NCBI GenBank assembly: GCA_913774955.1
Contig: CAJYKV010000015.1
Span: 186,001-250,000, forward strand
Direction: 5' to 3'
Length of the DNA: 64,000 nucleotides
From: an uncultured Acidovorax sp.
GTDB lineage: Bacteria; Pseudomonadota; Gammaproteobacteria; Burkholderiales; Burkholderiaceae_C
Each line of letters begins with the position of its first letter. The stretch's first letter is position 1. Position numbers and translations under genes: made by a program. The notes beneath the pieces are model-generated. The model was not told the origin of the DNA, ran no database searches, and saw nothing but the letters and a program-made list of their open reading frames with translations. This document shows, in pieces, positions 15,721 to 28,241 of the stretch.

Positions 15721-16962
15721 TCAATCGCTCTGTGAGTGCCTCTGAAGCTGATCTTGGAAGTGGCGACGCACGTCACCCTTGATGCTGCTGAGCAAACGCC
15801 AGTTGCCGGTTTCAAAACGCACACGCCCCGCCACGATGGTGGGGTGAATGCGCAGTTGGTCTGCCAAGGCCAGTGCGGCCTCCATCGTAGGCGAACCGAG
15901 TAAATCAGCCTCCGCCCATGCGGTTGCAGGAATCAAGGCTTCGCGCGCGCCTTCGTCGGCTTCTCGTTCTTCTTGGGTTTGCGAATGGAGCTTGTCTTCC
16001 AGGTTGTCGGGGATGAAGTCATGGCCCTGCTTCAGGTGCCTCTTGACGTGAACCAGCTCGTGCAGCAAAGCGAACCAGAAGTTATCCAGCCGGTCATGCC
16101 TCAGCGTCAAGGCCACCACAGGGCGCTCGCCATCCAGCATGGCCGCGCCATCCAGGTAGGTCTTGCTGAAGTGGTCCTCAAACACCAAGGCGATGCCCAG
16201 GTCAGCCAGAAATTCTTGCGCCAGGCGCGGGCCTTGCTCAAAGCGGGAGAGGCGCGTTAGCTCCTTGAGGCGGTCGTCAGTCAGGCTGTTCTGTGCGTAT
16301 GCTGATTTCAGCTTGATCTGCCTGGCCTTCTTGAGTGCGGCCACCCGCCAAGTCAACAGGGCGTATTCGTCCATCAAGCGGCTACCGCTTTGATGCATCG
16401 GCGCGCGCAGGCGAGCATGCTGCGTGGGCTGCAAATGCATGCCACGCATGAATCCCCGGATCAGTTCCTCTGCGTGGTCTTTGGCTTCCCGGAGCGTGCC
16501 TCGGAAGCCTTCAAAGTAGCCACGGCTGAGCATCTCCTTGATGGGGAACTGACTCGAGTCGTAGGAGGGCTGCTCGGATAGATCGATTGCATCGTCGGTC
16601 TGCACGAGCAAGACATCGGCCGGAATGCCCAAACCTTGGTGCAGTTTGCGGATCATGGCCAGATTGAGCGGGCGCTTACGAGCCAGTACCTCAGACACCT
16701 TGGGCAGCGAGCCCATGTAGGGCACCAGATCCACCTTCTTGAGTCCCAGCTGATCCATTCGAAACAAGATGGCCTCCACAGGGTCTACCACCACGGGCTC
16801 CACCTTGCTGCGCTCGTAAGACTCAATGACCAGCGCCAACAGTTCCAGCTCGGACTCTTTGCTGGAGCCAGGGACGATTTCCTCATCCATCAAAGCCGAC
16901 AGACGAGCGACAGCCGCATCGTACTCACGCTGCGTCTTGATCACTTTCACCTGTTGCTTCAT
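15721..16962 (-). CDS. higA: HigA-type antitoxin fused to an ImmA/IrrE-like metallopeptidase domain
   Basis: 413 residues. Residues about 1-130 resemble HigA antitoxins: an N-terminal helical part (YDAAVARLSALMDEE), then a helix-turn-helix (LGLKKVDLVPYMGSLPKVSEVLARKRPLNLAMIRKLHQGLGIP). The C-terminal half is an ImmA/IrrE (M78-like) domain: GIALVFEDHFSKTYLDGAAML and the zinc motif LLHELVHVKRH, with a downstream acidic EEREADEGA. Family knowledge: HigA binds and represses with HigB; ImmA-type peptidases cut repressors. The fusion suggests an antitoxin whose stability or activity is controlled by a protease domain (inference). It follows higB by 28 bp. Base composition is lower in GC than the flanks. 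Confidence 0.88.
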   Translation of the reverse strand: MKQQVKVIKTQREYDAAVARLSALMDEEIVPGSSKESELELLALVIESYERSKVEPVVVDPVEAILFRMDQLGLKKVDLVPYMGSLPKVSEVLARKRPLNLAMIRKLHQGLGIPADVLLVQTDDAIDLSEQPSYDSSQFPIKEMLSRGYFEGFRGTLREAKDHAEELIRGFMRGMHLQPTQHARLRAPMHQSGSRLMDEYALLTWRVAALKKARQIKLKSAYAQNSLTDDRLKELTRLSRFEQGPRLAQEFLADLGIALVFEDHFSKTYLDGAAMLDGERPVVALTLRHDRLDNFWFALLHELVHVKRHLKQGHDFIPDNLEDKLHSQTQEEREADEGAREALIPATAWAEADLLGSPTMEAALALADQLRIHPTIVAGRVRFETGNWRLLSSIKGDVRRHFQDQLQRHSQSD

Positions 16963-16990
16963 ACCCGTTCCTTCCTTTGCCCAATACAGC

Positions 16991-17275
16991 TCACAACTTC
17001 AGCTTGTCGTACTCGGAATGCGTGCCGACCCACTCGACCAAGACGATGCCGTTTTGGTACTTGGCCTTGATGACCAGCCTGTAGGTGTTGCCCTTGATGT
17101 TGAAAATCACCTTGTTGTCCGCCAGAAAGCTGGCGCTGGAGTATTGGATCTTGATGTCGTGCGGACCCGTCCATTGGGCTCGCTCGGTCAAGATGCGCCA
17201 GGCATCCAGTGGGCCGCGGGCATCTGCGTGCTTGCGTTTGAACTCGTCGAGCTTGATGACACCAAGTATTTGCAT
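16991..17275 (-). CDS. higB: HigB-family type II toxin (mRNA interferase)
   Basis: 94 residues. The sequence MQILGVIKLDEFKRKHADAR, WRILTERAQWTGPHDIK, VIFNIKGNTYRLVIKAKY and the C-terminal VEWVGTHSEYDKL matches the HigB_toxin family, small RelE-fold proteins that cut ribosome-bound mRNA. The toxin gene comes first and the antitoxin second, the usual hig order. A strong promoter with a palindromic operator lies upstream (17311-17343). Confidence 0.9.
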   Translation of the reverse strand: MQILGVIKLDEFKRKHADARGPLDAWRILTERAQWTGPHDIKIQYSSASFLADNKVIFNIKGNTYRLVIKAKYQNGIVLVEWVGTHSEYDKLKL

Positions 17276-17310
17276 GGTTGGATCATGTTGGTTCCCCGGT
17301 CCCTTGTCGA

Positions 17311-17343
17311 AGGATACTTTCTTCTGCTATTGAGTGTCAATAG
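17311..17343 (-). promoter_or_regulatory. higBA promoter with palindromic operator
   Basis: On the minus strand TTGACA (17340-17335) and TATCCT (17316-17311) are spaced by 18 bp, about 35 bp before the higB start. The -35 box lies inside a perfect inverted repeat CTATTGA-CAC-TCAATAG (17343-17327), well placed for repression by HigA dimers. The binding protein is inferred. Confidence 0.7.
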
Positions 17344-17500
17344 TTTCCTGTTTGAGGAAGTGTAGTGTATGGGGCATTGGCCGAGATTGCCCAGCGCCAG
17401 GGCCTCACAGACCATCGACCAGATGATCTGCTCGAGCTTGGCGGGGTTTGGAAGTTTTCTCCACGGCCTCGTGCGGATGGCAGGTCATTGCGCCAGGAAG

Positions 17501-17534
17501 AAAAAAAGCTCCAAGTGACAAGCACTTGGAGCTT
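17501..17534 (-). terminator. ssb rho-independent terminator
   Basis: A perfect 12-bp stem AAGCTCCAAGTG / CACTTGGAGCTT with a five-base loop, followed on the minus strand by a run of T. It lies about 30 bp after the ssb stop. Confidence 0.9.
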
Positions 17535-17562
17535 CCTATTTGCCGTTTTGGCAATCGCAGTC

Positions 17563-18135
17563 TTAGAACGGAATATCGTCGTCCATGTCATCGAACCCCG
17601 AAGCCGCACGCGGCGCCTGGGCCGCAGGGGCCGGTGCAGGCCGAGGCGCCGGTGCCGGGCGCGGCGCGGCCGCCTGGGGGGCGGGGCGGCGCGCGGGCGC
17701 CGGTGCGCTGCCACCACCACCGTAGCCGTCGTCGCCACCGCCGTAGCCGCCGTCGTCATAGCCACCGCCGGCGCCGCCACCCTGGCCGCCGCCCATGCCC
17801 TGGCGGCTGCCGAGCATCTGCATGGTGTCGGCGCGGATTTCCGTCGTGAATTTTTCCTGGCCCGACTGGTCGGTCCACTTGCGGGTGCGCAGGCTGCCTT
17901 CGACGTAGACCTGGGAGCCCTTGCGCAGGTACTGGCCCACGATCTCGGCCAGGCGGCCGTTGAAGACGACGCGGTGCCACTCGGTGGCTTCCTTGTTTTC
18001 GCCGGTGTTCTTGTCGCGCCAGCGGTCGGTGGTGGCGATGGTGACGTTGGCGACCTGGTCGCCGCTCGGGAAGGTGCGCATTTCGGGATCGCGCCCGAGG
18101 TTGCCGACGATGATGACTTTGTTGACGGATGCCAT
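17563..18135 (-). CDS. ssb: Single-stranded DNA-binding protein
   Basis: 190 residues. The N-terminal OB fold (about 1-112) begins [20 protein letters not shown] and includes [23 protein letters not shown] and [17 protein letters not shown] Gly-rich, then Pro/Ala-rich linker (about 115-178) leads to the acidic tip DDMDDDIPF, the docking site for partner repair and replication proteins. It protects single-stranded DNA in replication, repair and recombination. The gene ends in a strong terminator. Confidence 0.97.
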   Translation of the reverse strand: MASVNKVIIVGNLGRDPEMRTFPSGDQVANVTIATTDRWRDKNTGENKEATEWHRVVFNGRLAEIVGQYLRKGSQVYVEGSLRTRKWTDQSGQEKFTTEIRADTMQMLGSRQGMGGGQGGGAGGGYDDGGYGGGDDGYGGGGSAPAPARRPAPQAAAPRPAPAPRPAPAPAAQAPRAASGFDDMDDDIPF

Positions 18136-18384
18136 GGTGTGAAGGGGCCTGTAGAGAATGGTGGAGGAAAGGCACTACGGCCTGCGCGGCGGCCACGGGG
18201 GGCGCCGCGAAGAGGGAGCGGGGATTGTGCCCCAAGCGGCCGGACCGTGCGTGACTGCTTTCGCCTGCCCGTACGTCCCGCCGGGGGTGCCACAATGGAC
18301 TCCTGCCGCGCACCCCGCGAACCCTTGCGGCGATGTCCGCGCCCGCACCGGGCCTCTACGGCGCGGCATCCCTCCATCCCCGCC

Positions 18385-19836
18385 ATGCAACGAGAACCCG
18401 ACTTCCTGGACAACCTGCGCTCGGAACTGCGCGACGGCCGGCGCTGGCTGGAGCGCAGCATCGTGCTGGCCTATGCGGTGGTGGCCGGCCTCAGCGTGGT
18501 GGCGTTCACCATGCTGGCGGAATGGGCCTTCGGCATCTTCGAGCGCGTCCACCACTGGGGCGGCGGCTGGGCCGTGCTGCTCTGGACACCCGCGATCACC
18601 GCGGCGGTGGTCTGGGCCACGCGGCGCTGGGTGCCGGGCGCGGCCGGCTCGGGCATCCCGCAGGTGATCGCGGCGCTGGAGCCGGGGCTCACGGTGCCGC
18701 AGCGGGGCCGTTTCGTCTCCCTGCGGCTGTCGGTGGCCAAGATCCTGCTGTCCAGCGCGGGCTTCATGGCGGGCCTGTCGATCGGGCGCGAGGGGCCGTC
18801 GGTGCAGGTGGCGGCCGGGATCATGCACCACGCGCGACGCTGGTTCGGCCCGCGCTCGGGCATCACCGCGCACGGGCTGCTGGTGGCTGGCGGCGCGGCG
18901 GGCATCGCCGCTGCCTTCAACGCGCCGCTGGCGGGCGTGGTGTTCGCCATCGAGGAGCTCTCGCGCAAGCTCGAGTCGCGCAGCAGTGGGCTGATCATCG
19001 CGGCCATCGTGCTGGCGGGCCTGATGGGGGTGTCGGCGTTCGGCAACCTGAGCTACTTCGGGCGCATCCAGGTGCCGCGGCTGGGCTGGGAGGCGCTGCT
19101 GCCGGGCCTGGCCGTGTCGCTGGCCTGCGGTGTGCTGGGCGGGCTGTTCGCCAAACTGATGGCCGCGTCGCTCACCGGCGCGCCGGACCGCTTCAACCGC
19201 TGGCGCGCACGCTGGCCGGTCCGCTTCGCGGCAGGCGGCGGGCTGGCGATCGCGGTGATCGGCCTCGCCACGGGCGGAGCGACCTTCGGGGCCGGCTCCG
19301 AGGCCGTGAAGCACATGCTGGCCGGCGAGGCGGACGTGCCGGCCTTCTACGTCACGCTCAAGTTCATCGCCACTTGGCTCTCGGCCTGGGTGGGCGTGCC
19401 GGGCGGCATCTTCGCGCCGTCGCTCTCGATCGGGGCGGGCGTGGGCCACAACGTGGCGCTGCTGGCCGGCAGCGACATCGCTCCCTCCATCGCGCCGGCC
19501 CTGATCGCCATGGGCATGGCCGCCTTCCTGGCAGCGGTGACGCAGGCGCCGCTCACGGCCTTCATCATCGTCATGGAGATGGTGGACGGGCACGCGCTGG
19601 TGCTGAGCCTGATGTCGTCCGCGATGCTGGCCAGCCTCGTGTCGCGCATGCTGGCGCGGCCGCTCTACGAGACCCTGGCCGCGTCGATGCTGAGCGCCGC
19701 GCATCTGCCCGAGGCGCCGCCGCCGGACACTGCCGCGGAAGCGGGGCCGGGAACGGTGACGGGAGCATCCGCAGGGACGGAGACCTCGGACGCACCTGAG
19801 GCGCCCGTGACGGATCGCCCGCAAACGGACCGTTGA
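18385..19836 (+). CDS. ClC-family chloride channel/transporter
   Basis: 483 residues, a polytopic inner-membrane protein. The ClC signatures are present: GSGIPQV near residue 90, GREGPSVQ (with the gating glutamate) near 135, FNAPLAGVVFAIEE (with the glutamate at the internal proton site of H+/Cl- exchangers) near 180, GVPGGIFAPSLSIGAGVGH near 340 and RPLYETL, carrying the inner-gate Tyr, near 430. Both glutamates are kept, so proton-coupled chloride exchange is likely. The C-terminal 45 residues are a low-complexity Ala/Pro/Thr tail rather than CBS domains. It diverges from ssb. Confidence 0.92.
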   Translation: MQREPDFLDNLRSELRDGRRWLERSIVLAYAVVAGLSVVAFTMLAEWAFGIFERVHHWGGGWAVLLWTPAITAAVVWATRRWVPGAAGSGIPQVIAALEPGLTVPQRGRFVSLRLSVAKILLSSAGFMAGLSIGREGPSVQVAAGIMHHARRWFGPRSGITAHGLLVAGGAAGIAAAFNAPLAGVVFAIEELSRKLESRSSGLIIAAIVLAGLMGVSAFGNLSYFGRIQVPRLGWEALLPGLAVSLACGVLGGLFAKLMAASLTGAPDRFNRWRARWPVRFAAGGGLAIAVIGLATGGATFGAGSEAVKHMLAGEADVPAFYVTLKFIATWLSAWVGVPGGIFAPSLSIGAGVGHNVALLAGSDIAPSIAPALIAMGMAAFLAAVTQAPLTAFIIVMEMVDGHALVLSLMSSAMLASLVSRMLARPLYETLAASMLSAAHLPEAPPPDTAAEAGPGTVTGASAGTETSDAPEAPVTDRPQTDR

Positions 19837-19898
19837 CGGGGCCTTGAGGCCATCGGGCTTCCTGTCGGGCCCCCGCGCGCGGCTGGGGCCGCTGCCGC

Positions 19899-21155
19899 CT
19901 AATGCCGACCGCGTCCGCGTCCGGCCTGCGGCGGTACCGGCCGCATGCCCCAGGCCGCCGCCAGCCAGGCCAGGCAGAGCAGGCCCGTCACCAGGAACAG
20001 GTTCGGCGCGCCGCCCCAGCGCAGCAGCGCGCCGCCCAGGGCACCGCCCGCGAACAGCCCGAGCGACTGCAGCGTGTTGTAGGTGCCCAGCGCCGCGCCG
20101 CGCAGGGCCGGCGGCGCGGTGCGCGACACCAGGCTGGGCTGGCTGGCCTCCAGCGCGTTGAAGCCGCAGAAGAACAGGAACAGCAGCCCGCCCAGTGCCC
20201 ACAGGCCCGGCGGCGTGCCTGCGGTGGCGGCCCAGCCCAGACCGGCCTGCACGGCCAGCACCAGGCCGATGGCGCCCAGCAGCGCGGCGCGCAGCCGCCC
20301 CCCGCGCTCCAGCGCGAACAGCCCGCCCATGGCGGCGAACGAGAGCATCACGGCGGGCAGGTAGAGGTGCCAGTGCGCGCTCTTGGGCAGGCCGGCCTGC
20401 ACCAGCAGCGCGGGCACGGCCACCCACATCGCCAATTGCACGGTGTGCAGGGCGAACACCCCGAAATTCAGGCGCAGCAGGTCCGGGTGGCGCAGCACGT
20501 CGGCCAGCCGGCCGCGCGGCGCGTCGGCATGGCGCGCGGGCTCGGGCGGCACCACCCAGAGCACCACGGCGATGCCGGCCAGCGCGAGCGCGCAGGTCAG
20601 CCCGAAGATGCCCGGCAGGCCGAAGCGTGCCGCGAGCGGTGGGGCGGCCACGAGCGCCACCGCGAACATCAGCCCGATGCTGCCACCCACGAGCGCCATG
20701 GCCTTGGTGCGCACGCCGTCGCGCGTCTGGTCGGCCAGCAGGGCCGTGACGGCGGCGGAGACGGCGCCCGCGCCCTGCAGCGCGCGGCCCAGCAGCAGCC
20801 CACCGAGGGAATCGGCCAGCGCCGCCAGCAGGCTGCCGGCCGCGAACACCAGCAGCCCGAGCACGATCACCCGCTTGCGCCCGAAGCGGTCGGAGGCCAT
20901 GCCCAGCGGCAGCTGCAGCACGGCCTGGGTGAGCCCGTAGATGCCCATGGCGAGGCCCACCAGGGCGGGATCGTCGCCGCCCGGGTATTTGCGCGCCTCG
21001 AGGGCGAACACCGGCAGCACCAGGAACAGCCCGAGCATGCGCAGCGCGAAGATGAGCGCCAGCGACAGGCTGGAGCGCCGCTCCAGCGGCGTCATCGTGG
21101 TGGCGGAAGCGGCGGGGGCGCCGGATGCGGGCTGGGGCGGCAGGGAGTCCGGCAC
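19899..21155 (-). CDS. MFS transporter (YajR-like exporter)
   Basis: 418 residues with 12 predicted membrane segments. Motif A appears as GMASDRFGRKRVIVLGL between segments 2 and 3, with GRALQGAGAVSAAVTALLADQT in segment 4, the drug-efflux type motif. The length lacks the extra C-terminal domain of YajR itself. MFS genes near ssb and uvrA are common in beta- and gammaproteobacteria. The substrate is unknown; a proton-driven exporter is most likely. Confidence 0.9.
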   Translation of the reverse strand: MPDSLPPQPASGAPAASATTMTPLERRSSLSLALIFALRMLGLFLVLPVFALEARKYPGGDDPALVGLAMGIYGLTQAVLQLPLGMASDRFGRKRVIVLGLLVFAAGSLLAALADSLGGLLLGRALQGAGAVSAAVTALLADQTRDGVRTKAMALVGGSIGLMFAVALVAAPPLAARFGLPGIFGLTCALALAGIAVVLWVVPPEPARHADAPRGRLADVLRHPDLLRLNFGVFALHTVQLAMWVAVPALLVQAGLPKSAHWHLYLPAVMLSFAAMGGLFALERGGRLRAALLGAIGLVLAVQAGLGWAATAGTPPGLWALGGLLFLFFCGFNALEASQPSLVSRTAPPALRGAALGTYNTLQSLGLFAGGALGGALLRWGGAPNLFLVTGLLCLAWLAAAWGMRPVPPQAGRGRGRH

Positions 21156-21276
21156 GGCAGTGGTCAGCGGTTGCGGGCGGTGGGAAGACGGCGATTCTCG
21201 CCCATCGCGCGTGCTGGTGCCGGGAGAACGTGCGGGCGGCCCCCCTGCAGGACCGTCCCGACGTTCCCGGGAGCGG

Positions 21277-22245
<969 letters not shown>

Positions 22246-22417
22246 GAGGCCCGCATGCAGGAGAAAGCGGAAACGCAGAGCGCGCGACCGGCGAGTAAGG
22301 AAACGTAACCCTCGATGATGAGGGAAGGTTCGTGTTCTGGGAAGGGTGTGTTACGAAGTTTCCGGGCCGCCGCCAGGTGTCGCCACCTGCATGCAGCGCT
22401 CGCGGCGAGGGCTGAGG

Positions 22418-23005
22418 CTACGGCTCCAGACCCAGCTGCGCCCGCAGGCGCTTCACGCATTCAGCCACCGAAAGCGCGTCGGTGCGCAATTCCACCACGG
22501 GTGCCTCGGGCGGCTCATAAGGCGAGTCGATCCCTGTGAAGCGCGGCAGCGCGCCGCTGCGTGCACGCCGGTACAGGCCCTTGGGATCGCGCTCCTCCGC
22601 CACGGCCAGCGGCACGTTCACGTACACCTCGATGAAATCCCCGGGCGCGAACAGCGCCCGCGCCGCCGCGCGCTCGGCCCGGAACGGCGAGATCAGCGCC
22701 ACGATGGCGACCATGCCCGCATCCACGAACAGCCGCGCCACGTGCGCGGCCCGGCGGATGCTCTCTGCCCGGTCCGCATCGGTAAAGCCCAGGTCGCTGC
22801 TGAGCCCGGCCCGCAGGCGGTCGCCGTCGAGCACGCAGGCGCGCAGGCCGTCGCGCTGCAGCGAGGCTTCCAGCGCGTGCGCGAGGGTGGTCTTGCCCGC
22901 ACCCGACAGGCCGGTGAGCCAGACGGCCCGGGCGGGAGAGTGCTGCAGGCGTTCGGCCTCGTGGAGGCGGGGAAGCGCCGCGGGAAGAGGGAGCGGGTGG
23001 TTCAT
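22418..23005 (-). CDS. cysC: Adenylyl-sulfate (APS) kinase
   Basis: 195 residues from the chosen ATG; further in-frame starts exist upstream. The P-loop [19 protein letters not shown] lies near residue 30, followed by the APS kinase marks [73 protein letters not shown] and [18 protein letters not shown]. It phosphorylates adenylyl sulfate to PAPS in the cytoplasm. No cysD/cysN sulfurylase genes are adjacent, so it stands alone here. It diverges from uvrA. Confidence 0.95.
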   Translation of the reverse strand: MNHPLPLPAALPRLHEAERLQHSPARAVWLTGLSGAGKTTLAHALEASLQRDGLRACVLDGDRLRAGLSSDLGFTDADRAESIRRAAHVARLFVDAGMVAIVALISPFRAERAAARALFAPGDFIEVYVNVPLAVAEERDPKGLYRRARSGALPRFTGIDSPYEPPEAPVVELRTDALSVAECVKRLRAQLGLEP

Positions 23006-23135
23006 GGCGAAGCGCAGCGGTGCCGCCGGTGCCCGCGGGGGCGGGCTTACGGCGGTATGGGCTTCGATTATCGGCATGGGTGCCGCCGCCCGGCCTCCCC
23101 TATCATGGTGGGTTTCCCCAAGCCGACGCCCCGAA

Positions 23136-26183
<3,048 letters not shown>

Positions 26184-26260
26184 CGCCCCGCGGGTCCGAA
26201 CCAATGCTGTGGCACGGCGGGTGTTCCGGTGCCGTGGGGACGATCGCTGCGGTGCTGCCG

Positions 26261-27208
26261 TCAGCCACCGACAGGCAGGCGCACCACGCACGAGACATCG
26301 GGCTCGCGCTGCGTGGCGATGAAGCGTTCGAACGCCAGGCTGTCCATGTCGAAGAGGCCGACCCGGTCGTCGTCCTGCGAGACGAAGGCGATGGGCCGCT
26401 CGGGGTGGTAGCTCAGGGCGATCGCGCGCGCCGGCATCGGCACGTGCGCCAGCTCTTCGAGGGTGTGCGGATCGACGACCGAGAGGCTGCGGTCGCCGTA
26501 GTTGGTCACCACCAGCCGGCCATCGCGGTACAGGTAGAGCCGGGTGGCATCGTCGCGCGAGGGCGCACGGCGCACGACCTGCATGCGCTCCGTATCGATG
26601 GCGCACAGCGTATTGCTCCAGCGGCAGGTCACGTAGAGTGTCTTCTCGTCCGCGCTGAGCGCGTAGCCTTCCGGTTTCTCGCCCGGCCTGCAGGCCAACG
26701 GCGCTGCGGTGGCGTCGTGCGGCCGCACTCGGGTGACGGTGTGCGAGAGCAGATTCATCGCGAACGCGGTCTGCCCGTCGCGCGTGAGCGCGAAGAGATG
26801 GCTCTTGATACCGCCCACGGGTACGGCGCGGCGCGGCGCCGTGTCGGTGGCCGGATGGTCCAGCACCACCAGCTGGGCGCGGTCTTCGCTCAGCACGTAC
26901 AGGCGCCCGTCGCGGTCCATCTGCATGCCGTGCAGCCGGTTGAAGGGCGCCAGTTCGATGGTGCGGACCAGCCGTTTCGCGGCGATGTCGATCTGGAAGA
27001 TCGCCGTGCCGCCCGCGCCGGCGTGGCCCGAGGTTTCCACGCCGTAATGCCCGACGTAGGCGAACCGGCCCTCGGGATCGACGACGAATTCGTGCGGGAA
27101 CTCGCCCAGCGCGATGCTGTGCAGGCGCTCCCCGCTCTCGATGTCGTAGTAGCTGAAGCAATGGCTGCATTTCTCGACCAGCAGCAGGGTGTCGCGGAAC
27201 GGGGTCAT
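26261..27208 (-). CDS. YncE-like beta-propeller protein
   Basis: 315 residues made of repeated 40-50 residue blades with propeller marks such as YALSADEKTLYVTC, LVVTNYGDRSLSVVDPHT and IALSYHPERPIAFVSQDDDRVGLFD. No signal peptide is seen. It starts inside the stop of the SMP-30-like gene (ATGA), so it is coupled to the sugar ABC operon. A close paralogue lies at 37539-38480, within the TRAP cluster, and starts with the same LLLV(E/Q)KC(S/A)H head and FPHEFVVDP motif. The function is unknown; a carbohydrate-lactone enzyme or sensor is possible. Confidence 0.82.
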   Translation of the reverse strand: MTPFRDTLLLVEKCSHCFSYYDIESGERLHSIALGEFPHEFVVDPEGRFAYVGHYGVETSGHAGAGGTAIFQIDIAAKRLVRTIELAPFNRLHGMQMDRDGRLYVLSEDRAQLVVLDHPATDTAPRRAVPVGGIKSHLFALTRDGQTAFAMNLLSHTVTRVRPHDATAAPLACRPGEKPEGYALSADEKTLYVTCRWSNTLCAIDTERMQVVRRAPSRDDATRLYLYRDGRLVVTNYGDRSLSVVDPHTLEELAHVPMPARAIALSYHPERPIAFVSQDDDRVGLFDMDSLAFERFIATQREPDVSCVVRLPVGG

Positions 27209-28152
27209 GGCGTCTGGATTCCTTGGGTGTGCAGGGTGATGCGGTAGAGCGAGGTGCTGGCCGCGATGTAGAGCTCGTTGCGCAGCGGGCCGCCGAAGGT
27301 GAGGTTGCCGACCTTCTCGGGCACCGGGATGCGCCCGAGCAGCGTGCCGTCCGGTGCCAGCACCTGCACGGCGTCCTCGCTGCTGGTGTAGATCCAGCCG
27401 TGCCGGTCGATGCGGAAGCCGTCGGGCACGCCCGGCGCGACATCGGCGACCACCCGCATGGCGCCGAGCCGCGCGCCCTGCACGTCGAACGCCACGATCC
27501 GGTGGTGGCCACCCCGGGGCCGCAGGGCGGCCGAGGTATCGCTCACGTAGAGCGTCTTCTCGTCGGGCGAGAAGGCCAGGCCGTTCGGCTCCTCGACTTC
27601 CGCGGTTACGGCGGTCAGCAGGCCGGTGCGCGGGTCGAAGCAGAACACGTGGTTGGCCTCCTGCTCGGAAGGCGCCTTGTGGCCTTCGCGGTCGCTCAGG
27701 ATGCCGTAGGGCGGGTCGGTGAACCAGAGGGTGCCGTCGCTGCGCACCACCACGTCGTTGGGCGAGTTGAGCCGCCGGCCCCGGTAGTGGCCTACCACTA
27801 CCTCGTCGGGCGCGGCCGCATCCACGCCGCCCGGGCCGCAGCGGGTCCGGAGGATGGCACGCCGGCCGTGCGAGCAGTGCAGCAGATCGCCGTTGCGCTC
27901 GCGCGTGTGCCCGTTGGTGAAATCGACGCCGTTGCGCCAGACGGTCATGCCGTCCCGCGGCGACCAGCGCAGCATGCGGTTGGCGGGAATGTCGCTCCAG
28001 AGCACCGAGGCGTCCTCGTGCATCCAGACGGGGCCTTCGCTCCAGGTGGCGCCGGTGCACAGGCGCTCGAGCACGGCGCCGCGCAGGACGGGCGCCAGGC
28101 GGTCGTCGAGGATTTCCGGCGCGGGAAAGGGGGAATGCGGCGTAGCGGTCAT
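27205..28152 (-). CDS. SMP-30/gluconolactonase-family protein
   Basis: 315 residues from ATG 28152. An upstream ATG at 28224 with a G-rich site would add 24 residues with a signal-like hydrophobic core, so a periplasmic form is possible. Family marks: WSEGPVW (metal-ligand Glu), NRMLRWSP, LNSPNDVVVRSDGTLWFTDPPYG (metal-ligand Asn), EEPNGLAFSPDEKTLYVSDT (Asn) and PDGFRIDRHGWIYTS (Asp). Such enzymes open sugar lactones with a divalent metal. It lies between the ABC permease genes and the beta-propeller gene, which suggests that an imported or periplasmic aldonolactone is hydrolysed. Confidence 0.88.
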   Translation of the reverse strand: MTATPHSPFPAPEILDDRLAPVLRGAVLERLCTGATWSEGPVWMHEDASVLWSDIPANRMLRWSPRDGMTVWRNGVDFTNGHTRERNGDLLHCSHGRRAILRTRCGPGGVDAAAPDEVVVGHYRGRRLNSPNDVVVRSDGTLWFTDPPYGILSDREGHKAPSEQEANHVFCFDPRTGLLTAVTAEVEEPNGLAFSPDEKTLYVSDTSAALRPRGGHHRIVAFDVQGARLGAMRVVADVAPGVPDGFRIDRHGWIYTSSEDAVQVLAPDGTLLGRIPVPEKVGNLTFGGPLRNELYIAASTSLYRITLHTQGIQTP

Positions 28153-28241
28153 GGCGTTCAGGCAGGCAGGAAGGCAGAGCAGGGAAGACGCGGCCGATCG
28201 GCGGCTGACGGGACGGTGGAGCATGTGGGCATCCCCCCCGC

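Noticed and set aside
22246-22417. A small gene between the ubiquitin fusion and cysC
   Set aside because: No frame with a plausible start, ribosome site and length was seen.
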